This document shows positions 1 through 4,569 of a stretch of 5,127 nt of DNA, one piece after another; position 1 is the stretch's first letter; each line of letters starts with the position of its first letter. Below the pieces are notes generated by a model. That model saw nothing but the letters and a program-made list of their open reading frames with translations. It did no database searches and had not been told where the DNA came from. The translations under genes were made by a program, and so were the position numbers. This DNA is from Gammaproteobacteria bacterium (GTDB taxonomy: Bacteria; Pseudomonadota; Gammaproteobacteria; Enterobacterales; Alteromonadaceae), in the NCBI GenBank assembly GCA_023380515.1, contig JAMCRH010000100.1, forward strand, positions 1 to 5,127, written 5' to 3'.

Positions 1-97
1 CTATCAGCCTTTTGCCATGCTGGCTAGTGGCGCTCTATGCTCCGCAGGAGGTACTCCTTTTGCACATCCGCGCTGGGTAACGGTTCGCCGCAAGTCC

Positions 98-106
98 TGT
101 GGATAA
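98..106 (-). promoter_or_regulatory. Perfect DnaA-box match upstream of the hemerythrin gene
   Basis: The + strand reads TGTGGATAA, the exact complement of the consensus DnaA box TTATCCACA. It lies just upstream of the sigma-54-like promoter at 115-132. DnaA-ATP is known to act as a transcription factor at such boxes in some promoters. Only one box is visible and no origin-like AT-rich repeats accompany it, so this could be a chance match of a nine-base word. Confidence 0.25.
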
Positions 107-114
107 CTCTATTC

Positions 115-132
115 TTGGCATAGGGTTTGCAA
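115..132 (+). promoter_or_regulatory. Predicted sigma-54 (RpoN) promoter of the hemerythrin gene
   Basis: The sequence TTGGCAT-AGGGT-TTGCAA matches the RpoN consensus TGGCAC-N5-TTGCA, with the invariant GG (117-118) and GC (129-130) 12 bases apart start to start, as the sigma factor requires. The only deviation in the -24 element is T for C at its sixth base. The implied transcription start is near 142, leaving a leader of about 34 nt before the ATG at 176. Sigma-54 promoters need an enhancer-binding activator. For YtfE/NorA-type genes the known candidate is the NO sensor NorR, but no clear GT-N7-AC NorR site was found in the 114 bases visible upstream. An overlapping weak sigma-70 reading (TTGGCA at 115-120, CATAGA at 137-142) is the alternative. 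Confidence 0.6.
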
Positions 133-163
133 TCCTCATAGACAGAGCATGATTACATTTATT

Positions 164-169
164 GAGGAG
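164..169 (+). promoter_or_regulatory. Ribosome binding site that fixes the hemerythrin start
   Basis: GAGGAG lies six bases before the ATG at 176. The in-frame upstream ATG at 149 has no purine-rich sequence before it and would sit only about seven bases from the predicted sigma-54 transcription start, so the start at 176 is preferred. Confidence 0.75.
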
Positions 170-175
170 ATATCC

Positions 176-709
176 ATGCAGTTTTCCGCAACCACGCAAG
201 CGCTTTTAGGCCGTTCCATCCATCAGTGGCAAAAGGCTGATAATCGTGAACTGATCGAATTTATTCTTGAGCGTTACCACGCTATGCATCGCGAACAATT
301 GCCCCAAGCGATTCAGCTAGCGCGGCGCGTTGAACAAGCTCATGCGGGCGATCCAAACTGCCCTGAAGGGTTAGCTGAACACCTGAGTGAAATGTATCAG
401 GAACTCGAAAGCCACATGATGAAGGAAGAGCAGATCCTATTTCCGATGTTAGAAAGTGCTAGTTACCCACAAGGACCGATTATGGTGATGGAAAGCGAGC
501 ATGATGATCACGAATTGGCGCTACAACACATCGAAAAGCTGACAAAGAACCTGACCTTGCCAGAAGGTGCCTGTGGCACTTGGACTGCACTGTACGATTT
601 ATTAGCTGAGTTAGTCCAAGACGTACGTGATCATATTGAATTAGAAAGTCGGGTTCTGTTTGTCCCGGAGGAGCAACTTGCGGGTCGTTGTTGTGGTAGT
701 TGTCAGTAG
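176..709 (+). CDS. YtfE/RIC-like hemerythrin di-iron protein lacking the ScdA_N domain, with a C-terminal CCGSC tail
   Basis: A 177-residue soluble protein of the hemerythrin-like family, closest in motif content to E. coli YtfE (RIC, repair of iron centres), which restores iron-sulfur clusters after nitric oxide or oxidative damage. All six di-iron ligands of YtfE have counterparts: H35 (in ERYHAMHREQLP), H80 and E84 (in SHMMKEEQILFP), H109 (in MESEHD), H153 and E157 (in DHIELE). YtfE is about 220 residues and starts with an ScdA_N (DUF542) domain carrying a CCGG motif. Here only about 25 unrelated residues precede the hemerythrin bundle, so that domain is missing. In its place the protein ends with C172, C173 and C176 (CCGSCQ). 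The start at 176 is chosen for its GAGGAG ribosome site; an ATG at 149 would add nine residues. It is apparently a single-gene unit, with a sigma-54-like promoter upstream and a terminator downstream. A role in NO or iron-centre repair is inferred from the family; oxygen or iron sensing is the alternative. Confidence 0.88.
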   Translation: MQFSATTQALLGRSIHQWQKADNRELIEFILERYHAMHREQLPQAIQLARRVEQAHAGDPNCPEGLAEHLSEMYQELESHMMKEEQILFPMLESASYPQGPIMVMESEHDDHELALQHIEKLTKNLTLPEGACGTWTALYDLLAELVQDVRDHIELESRVLFVPEEQLAGRCCGSCQ

Positions 710-738
710 GGGGCGGCTCACACAATAGCACTCACAGG

Positions 739-763
739 AAGGGCTGCAGTCGCAGCCCTTTTT
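739..763 (+). terminator. Rho-independent terminator of the hemerythrin gene
   Basis: A nine-base-pair perfect stem (739-747 with 752-760, core GGGCTGC/GCAGCCC) has a four-base loop and runs into five T residues (759-763). It starts about 30 bases after the hemerythrin stop. In the opposite direction the stem is followed by only two T residues, so it would be a weak terminator for the convergent hemN. Confidence 0.85.
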
Positions 764-795
764 ACGTAGCGGTTATTGTTGCTAGTTTAGGATTG

Positions 796-2160
796 CTATA
801 CCACTTTTGAATAGCTTTGTTGGCCATCGAGCAAATAAGCGTCGAAGGTGCTACAGATACTGCGGACCCACAAGCGCCCGAGCTCTGTTACTGCGAGTTC
901 CTGTTCTGTTAAGGTGACCAAGCCATCCTCAATGAACGGCGCTAGGCGGGGGAAGCTTTCAGCAAAGTACTCGTTGAAAGTAAGTGACCACTTACTTTCA
1001 AACTTCTCAATGTCTAGTCTGAAATGGCAAATCACTTCGGCGATTAAATCGGCGCGAATACAGTCGTCATGGGTCAAACTCACCCCTTTAATGACCGGCA
1101 GTGTATTGGCTTCAATAGCGCGATAATAATCCGGCAGGTCTTTCTCATTCTGCCAGATTACACCGTTAATTTGGCTGATCGATGACACCCCTAATCCAAG
1201 CAAGGCGTCCGAACCATGCGTGGTGTAACCTTGGAAATTACGTTGGAGTTTGCCCTCACGTTGCACGTTCGCGAGCTCGTCGTCGGCCCGGGCAAAATGA
1301 TCCATGCCGATAAACTGATAGCCTGCTGCTGTGAATGTGCGAATGCCCATTTCCAACAACTGAAGTTTCATTTCAGGGCTGGGCAAAGCGCCTTTGTCGA
1401 GTTTGCGTTGGGCAGCAAAACGCGCAGGTAAATGCGCATAACTGAACAATGAAATTCGGTCGGGATTGAGCGCCACGACTTTGTCGAGCGAACGTTGGAA
1501 ACTCGTCGGATGCTGGTGCGGTAAGCCGTAAATCAAGTCGAGGTTAATCGACTCAAAACCATACTCACGTGACTTCTGCACTAACGTTTCGATCATTTCG
1601 TCATCTTGTACGCGGTTAATTGCAATTTGCACGGTTTGGTCAAAGTCTTGCACACCGTAACTGACGCGGTTAAAGCCAAGTGTTCTTAAATGTTTGAGCT
1701 TCTCCAAGGAACAGCTACGAGGGTCTATCTCAATACTGATTTCATGCTCGCCATTGGCGATGAGCCCGAGGTGCGTTTCAAGCATGGTCATCAGGCGCGT
1801 GAGCTGTTCTTCGGTGAGGAAGGTCGGCGTGCCGCCGCCTAAATGCAATGGCCCTAAACGACGCTTTTCGAGAAGCGGCTTATAGAGTTTCATTTCATTC
1901 TCAAGGGCGTCGAGATAGGTATCGGCCTTCCCTTGATGCCGGGTGATGACTTTATTACAGCCACAGTAGTAGCAAAGCTTGTGACAGAAAGGCAGGTGGA
2001 TATAAACGCTCAGGGTGCGGTCATCCGCAGCCAAAGCGTGAATGACCCGGTCATGAGCAAACGGGGAGCTTAATGCCAGCGCAGTGGGGTACGACGTATA
2101 TCGTGGCCCATTGATGTTATAGCGGGCGATGAGTTCGGGATCCCAACGAAAGCTTGTCAT
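796..2160 (-). CDS. hemN: Oxygen-independent coproporphyrinogen III oxidase (radical SAM)
   Basis: A 454-residue cytoplasmic enzyme, essentially the length of E. coli HemN (457). It decarboxylates two propionate side chains of coproporphyrinogen III to vinyl groups, giving protoporphyrinogen IX, and uses S-adenosylmethionine instead of oxygen. The N-terminal GPRYTSYPTA motif (residues 18-27) is typical of true HemN. The radical-SAM cluster is visible as C59-x3-C63-x2-C66 followed by C68, the HemN signature C-x3-C-x2-C-x-C. GGGTPTFL follows as the SAM-binding loop, with the EIDPR and YGVQDFD motifs further on. The full-length N-terminus and these motifs separate it from the HemW/HemN-like paralogues, which are shorter and lack this N-terminal region. 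The ATG at 2160 is preceded by AGGA at 2170-2167, six bases away. The gene is monocistronic, divergent from the SirB2 gene, and has a predicted FNR-type promoter, which fits anaerobic induction. Confidence 0.97.
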   Translation of the reverse strand: MTSFRWDPELIARYNINGPRYTSYPTALALSSPFAHDRVIHALAADDRTLSVYIHLPFCHKLCYYCGCNKVITRHQGKADTYLDALENEMKLYKPLLEKRRLGPLHLGGGTPTFLTEEQLTRLMTMLETHLGLIANGEHEISIEIDPRSCSLEKLKHLRTLGFNRVSYGVQDFDQTVQIAINRVQDDEMIETLVQKSREYGFESINLDLIYGLPHQHPTSFQRSLDKVVALNPDRISLFSYAHLPARFAAQRKLDKGALPSPEMKLQLLEMGIRTFTAAGYQFIGMDHFARADDELANVQREGKLQRNFQGYTTHGSDALLGLGVSSISQINGVIWQNEKDLPDYYRAIEANTLPVIKGVSLTHDDCIRADLIAEVICHFRLDIEKFESKWSLTFNEYFAESFPRLAPFIEDGLVTLTEQELAVTELGRLWVRSICSTFDAYLLDGQQSYSKVV

Positions 2161-2193
2161 AACCTGTCCTACCTATTCGTGTATCGAATGCGG

Positions 2194-2235
2194 AGTATAC
2201 CGACTTCTATCCCAACGAGCATTGATCTGCCGCAA
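2194..2235 (-). promoter_or_regulatory. Predicted class II FNR/Anr-dependent promoter of hemN
   Basis: On the minus strand TTGCG-GCAG-ATCAA (2235-2222) matches the FNR consensus TTGAT-N4-ATCAA at eight of ten defined bases, with one half-site perfect. Downstream is a good -10 hexamer, TATACT (2199-2194), implying a start near 2187. The dyad centre (2228.5) then falls exactly at -41.5, the standard position for class II FNR activation. The -35 region (ATGCTC at 2222-2217, overlapping the site) is poor, as expected for an activator-dependent promoter. The start codon of hemN is 27 bases downstream of the predicted transcription start. FNR or Anr control of hemN is known in other gammaproteobacteria. 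Confidence 0.6.
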
Positions 2236-2315
2236 TCGTGGGTGTGTTTTGGCGTCACTGCTGAGCGTGCTTACTAGGCCGTAACATATTGTAAATACAA
2301 GGATAAATTAAAAAT

Positions 2316-2377
2316 TAAGCGGGTCGCTTAGAGTGCGTCTGGCGAGATTCTTATCTCTTTGGTGGTAACGAATTACC
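2316..2377. repeat. Cluster of three short perfect inverted repeats in the hemN/SirB2-family intergenic region
   Basis: Three perfect dyads follow one another: TAAGCG-ggt-CGCTTA (2316-2330), GAGAT-tctt-ATCTC (2344-2357) and GGTAA-cgaa-TTACC (2364-2377). Stems are five or six base pairs with three- or four-base loops, separated by 13 and 6 bases. On the minus strand the first stem is followed by ATTTTTAATTT, which resembles a weak terminator. They could be operators, a small structured RNA or chance. The rest of this 364-base gap holds the hemN promoter (2194-2235), an AT-rich stretch (about 2281-2315) and a promoter at 2408-2435. No open reading frame is supported there. Confidence 0.35.
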
Positions 2378-2407
2378 CCTACATAATCGAAAATTACATG
2401 GCACCGC

Positions 2408-2435
2408 TTGGCATACTTTCGGCGCTGCGTATACT
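2408..2435 (+). promoter_or_regulatory. Predicted sigma-70 promoter of the SirB2-family gene
   Basis: TTGGCA (2408-2413) and TATACT (2430-2435) are separated by 16 bases and match the -35 and -10 consensus at four and five of six positions. The implied start near 2442 gives an untranslated leader of about 83 bases before the ATG at 2525. Confidence 0.5.
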
Positions 2436-2524
2436 CTTTCGCATTGCCTTCGCGTAGTGCTTGCAGGTATGCTGAGTGTTAAATTATTGATGAAGCGTTC
2501 GTCCCATAAAAGAGAGAAATCGCA

Positions 2525-2902
2525 ATGGAAATGTACTTACCAATTAAATCGATTCACATGTTAACCGCGTATATCACCGCGATTTTGTTTGTTTTGCGTT
2601 TGGTTCTCGATGCGACCGGGAAGACCGGTTGGCGGCAAACGCCGCTGCGTTGGGTGCCGCATGTGAATGACACGATTTTGCTATTGATGGCGGTCAGTCT
2701 GATAGCATTAGCAAGTCTACCCGTGTTTGCTTTGTCGTGGCTGGCACTGAAAATCGTTTTCTTGTTCGGCTATATTGTGACGGGCGCGGTGGCGATGAAT
2801 ATGGTGCGGCCAAAAAATGTGCGGATTATTGCCGCTGTGTTAGCGCTAGGGCAGCTTTTGTTTATCTTCCATTTGGCCGTTGCGAAACCGATGTTTTGGT
2901 AA
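2525..2902 (+). CDS. SirB2-family integral membrane protein
   Basis: A 125-residue, very hydrophobic protein with four likely membrane helices at about residues 7-28, 46-66, 68-91 and 99-119. It has the hallmarks of the SirB family (Pfam SirB): an N-terminal K-x2-H (K8, H11) followed by F22 and R25 in the first helix, PHVNDTxLL at the start of the second (P45, H46, D49), and WLALK (K76) with GYxxxG (82-87) in the third. The founding Salmonella protein SirB was named for raising invasion gene expression, but the family's biochemical role is not established. Conserved His and Lys residues within membrane helices are the likely functional points. GAGAG (2512-2516) sits eight bases before the ATG. 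The gene has its own promoter and terminator and appears monocistronic. The family assignment is firm; the function is unknown. Confidence 0.88.
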   Translation: MEMYLPIKSIHMLTAYITAILFVLRLVLDATGKTGWRQTPLRWVPHVNDTILLLMAVSLIALASLPVFALSWLALKIVFLFGYIVTGAVAMNMVRPKNVRIIAAVLALGQLLFIFHLAVAKPMFW

Positions 2903-2921
2903 GTTAGCGGGACCTATTGGC

Positions 2922-2954
2922 AAAGGAGACTAGAAGGCTAGGTCTCCTTTTTTT
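2922..2954 (+). terminator. Strong terminator of the SirB2-family gene, overlapping the end of the cyclase gene
   Basis: A nine-base-pair stem (AAAGGAGAC at 2922-2930 with 2942-2950) can be extended by three pairs (TAG 2931-2933 with CTA 2938-2940) past one bulged G, with a four-base loop. Seven T residues follow (2948-2954). The 3' arm and T tract are also the last codons and the stop of the convergent GGDEF gene on the minus strand. In that direction only three T residues follow the stem. Confidence 0.85.
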
Positions 2955-3495
2955 GTTTTAAGCGACTAGCAACCCGGTTGCGGCCCTGCTGTTTTGCTTC
3001 GTACATGGCTTTGTCGGCACGGTCGACAATCGAGTCCCAAACGGTGTCTTGCTCAAAGTGAGCGACGCCGATGCTGACGGTCACGTTCGGCAAATTCGGC
3101 CACGAGCTCTCGGCAACGTGACGGCAAACACGTTCAGCTAAGTTCAAGGTGTCGGGATACGAGGTTTCTGGTGCGATAATCATAAACTCTTCACCACCCC
3201 AACGGCCAAATATGTCGGTTTCTCTTAAAGTCCCTTGGATTGCTGCACAGACCTCGATGAGCACATCGTCACCGGTATTATGACCAAAGGTGTCATTAAT
3301 CCGTTTAAAGTGGTCAAGGTCGAGTAATAGAACCCCAAAGTCACGTTGATAGCGCTGTGCAGTATTTAAAAATGTAGTGAGATGCTCTTCCATACGTCGG
3401 CGGTTTAATGCGCCGGTAAGGTCGTCATAGCTGGCTAATTTGACCAGTTTTTCATTCAAAATCGACAATTGAATGGAGTCGGCGACAATCAACAA
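2938..3495 (-). CDS. GGDEF diguanylate cyclase domain, C-terminal part of a frame-split phytochrome-like protein
   Basis: This 185-residue stretch makes cyclic di-GMP from two GTP if translated. A short helix containing ILNEKLVKLA leads into DDLTGALNRR, the standard linker and start of a GGDEF domain. The metal-binding DLDHFK (59-64), the active-site loop GGEEF (100-104) and the RxxD product-inhibition site (R91-D94, five residues before GGEEF) are all intact, so the catalytic domain looks competent. The reading frame is open back to 3549, giving 18 further residues (KLHRRSAQLYAARDLARD) that resemble the exit helix of a phytochrome PHY domain. It then meets TGA at 3552-3550. The start is uncertain: TTG at 3495 lies eight bases after the stop of the PAS open frame, without a clear ribosome site, so expression would need reinitiation or repair of the frameshift. 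Confidence 0.8.
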   Translation of the reverse strand: MLIVADSIQLSILNEKLVKLASYDDLTGALNRRRMEEHLTTFLNTAQRYQRDFGVLLLDLDHFKRINDTFGHNTGDDVLIEVCAAIQGTLRETDIFGRWGGEEFMIIAPETSYPDTLNLAERVCRHVAESSWPNLPNVTVSIGVAHFEQDTVWDSIVDRADKAMYEAKQQGRNRVASRLKQKKET

Positions 3496-3503
3496 GTCTC
3501 GGG

Positions 3504-3899
3504 CTAAGTCGCGGGCGGCGTACAGTTGAGCCGATCGGCGGTGTAATTTTCAATCTCGATGACCCAGTGACCGTCTTGAAACCAAGCAAAGAAACTTAAC
3601 GACTCACATACTTCCCAAAATACATCAATTCCGTCTTGCTCGGCGAGGCTCGCTGCTTGCCAAAAGGTCTCGGGAAGAATCGCGTGCGGTGCAAGGGTAA
3701 AGACTTGTGTTGGATCAACCCAAGGCAAATAAGTGTGAATGTTTTCACTGAAACCAACAATGGTGTGCCAGTCTGAGGAAACCACGAGTAATGCCCCAAA
3801 CGATTGAATCGCTTGAGGGATGTGAATGGGTTCTTTTTCGCACGCATCAATGAGAGCACCGAGCTCTGCGTCAATATGGGCGTGATTTCCTTGGCTCAT
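3504..3899 (-). CDS. Phytochrome-type PAS_2 domain protein with biliverdin-type cysteine, N-terminal part of a split gene
   Basis: A 131-residue open frame. Residues 20-40, beginning CEKEPIHIPQAIQ and continuing SFGALLVV, are the hallmark start of a bacteriophytochrome, and C20 aligns with the cysteine that binds biliverdin (C24 in Deinococcus BphP, context CEREPIHIPG). The usual IPG and IQPHG are changed to IPQ and IQSFG. PAS homology continues through GFSENIHTYL to GHWVIEIEN (about residue 118). The last 13 residues (YTADRLNCTPPAT) look like out-of-frame read-through of the downstream cyclase sequence. There is no GAF domain, hence no DIP motif and no bilin pocket. The ATG at 3899 has AGGA at 3911-3908, eight bases upstream, and begins ten bases after the heme oxygenase stop, so it is expressed in the same operon. 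On its own it could be a small PAS sensor or a dead fragment. Confidence 0.75.
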   Translation of the reverse strand: MSQGNHAHIDAELGALIDACEKEPIHIPQAIQSFGALLVVSSDWHTIVGFSENIHTYLPWVDPTQVFTLAPHAILPETFWQAASLAEQDGIDVFWEVCESLSFFAWFQDGHWVIEIENYTADRLNCTPPAT

Positions 3900-3909
3900 T
3901 CTACAAGTC

Positions 3910-4569
3910 CTATGTAGCTATGTGAGGCGACTGCGAACGGAAAATCGCCTGAAGTTCGTTAAAGGTAGCACTCGCGTGCGCAATAATGAAATCAAAATGA
4001 CATTTATTCAATAAGTTACTTTTGAATTCGTGATCAACCTCAACGCTCCATTGTCGCCAAGCCTGCCAAGTATCGGGTTGGCGTTGCCAGATCTGGAAAA
4101 ATGACATGGGCAAACTTGGATTTATTCGCTCAATACGCCGACTAATAATCTGACCACCGGCGGTTGAGCCTTCAATGACATACAGGATGGCAAAAGCCGC
4201 GAGCAATTGCTCATCTCTGGTCAGGCTTTCCTGCGAGCTTATGAATTTCGATTTCTCTACCTTAGGCAAACTAATTCCAAGTGCGTTTAGATCACTACTT
4301 AAAGCCTGTTGACGAGAATGATAGCGATAGGGAGCGAAAGGGCTGAGAAAAGGTTCAAGCGGCGCGTAGAAATGATAGAAACCAAGCAAAACGGCGCTAT
4401 ATTCTTCATGTGTTAGATCGTGATTCAGCAGACGTGCAAGCAGAGGCACTTGCTCTAAGTTTTTATGGTCAACATGGGTCGCACTGCGCAATTTTGCTGC
4501 GATCGAGAACGCCATGGCGTCGCTCTGCGGACTGGTTTCCGGGCGCGTAGACACAAACAGCTCCATCAT
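3910..4569 (-). CDS. Biliverdin-producing heme oxygenase (BphO type)
   Basis: A 219-residue protein of the heme oxygenase family that opens heme to biliverdin, carbon monoxide and ferrous iron in the cytoplasm. The proximal heme ligand is H35 in LRSATHVDHKNLE, equivalent to H25 of human HO-1 (ATKEVHTQAE). The distal helix glycine motif is EGSTAGGQ (133-140), typical of bacteriophytochrome-linked heme oxygenases. Its start follows the GMC gene stop with no gap (TAA at 4572-4570, ATG at 4569), and no convincing ribosome site precedes it, so translational coupling is likely. A start at M19 (ATG at 4515) is possible, since homology begins near residue 23. The gene next to it encodes a phytochrome-type PAS domain, and BphO commonly supplies biliverdin to such receptors. 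Because the bilin-binding domain is missing there, the biliverdin may serve another receptor or the enzyme may simply recover iron from heme. Confidence 0.93.
   Translation of the reverse strand: MMELFVSTRPETSPQSDAMAFSIAAKLRSATHVDHKNLEQVPLLARLLNHDLTHEEYSAVLLGFYHFYAPLEPFLSPFAPYRYHSRQQALSSDLNALGISLPKVEKSKFISSQESLTRDEQLLAAFAILYVIEGSTAGGQIISRRIERINPSLPMSFFQIWQRQPDTWQAWRQWSVEVDHEFKSNLLNKCHFDFIIAHASATFNELQAIFRSQSPHIAT

Larger units (their letters stand above)
2938..3899 (-). pseudogene. Phytochrome-like PAS-GGDEF gene, frameshifted and lacking GAF and PHY domains
   Basis: Read together, the two minus-strand open frames are the two ends of a bacteriophytochrome-activated diguanylate cyclase: a phytochrome PAS_2 domain, then the exit helix and GGDEF domain. 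The PAS frame stops at 3506-3504. The cyclase frame is offset by one base, as if one base were lost in the AAAA run at 3550-3547. Adding it back gives 117 + 18 + 185 = 320 residues. Normal phytochrome cyclases are about twice that, with GAF and PHY domains between the two ends. The join falls where PAS_2 ends (WVIEIEN), consistent with an out-of-frame internal deletion of the whole bilin-binding region. Alternatives are a sequencing or assembly error in this short A run, a collapsed assembly, or two coupled proteins. Both halves are otherwise undamaged, so any inactivation would be recent. Confidence 0.6.

Noticed and set aside
46..61. Small hairpin AGGAG-gta-CTCCT followed by T residues, a possible terminator of an upstream gene.
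   Set aside because: The stem is only five base pairs and lies inside the possible upstream coding tails, so it is too weak to call.
3..80. Open frame from the window edge ending in TAA at 78-80, a possible C-terminal tail of an upstream gene; a second frame is open to TAA at 104-106.
   Set aside because: Both are short, neither has a recognisable motif, and neither can be preferred over the other without sequence upstream of the window.
1..114. NorR enhancer sites (GT-N7-AC) upstream of the sigma-54 promoter.
   Set aside because: Every GT in this stretch was checked and none is followed by AC at the right spacing.
480..731. Minus-strand open frame of 83 codons opposite the hemerythrin gene.
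   Set aside because: It is a shadow of the well-supported hemerythrin gene, with no ribosome site and no recognisable domain.
848..1885. Three plus-strand open frames (848-1126, 1216-1431, 1694-1885) opposite hemN.
   Set aside because: The hemN reading is full length with all family motifs; these are antisense shadows with no motifs of their own.
3541..3560. Programmed -1 ribosomal frameshifting to join the PAS and GGDEF frames.
   Set aside because: The codons there (ATT GAA AAT TAC) do not form an X-XXY-YYZ slippery heptamer. The P-site GAA would have to re-pair on TGA, and no strong downstream stem is evident. A deletion or sequence error explains the offset better.
3596..3874. Second minus-strand open frame of 92 codons overlapping the PAS domain, and a similar one at 4788-5006 overlapping the GMC gene.
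   Set aside because: Both are out-of-frame shadows of regions whose other frame carries clear family motifs.
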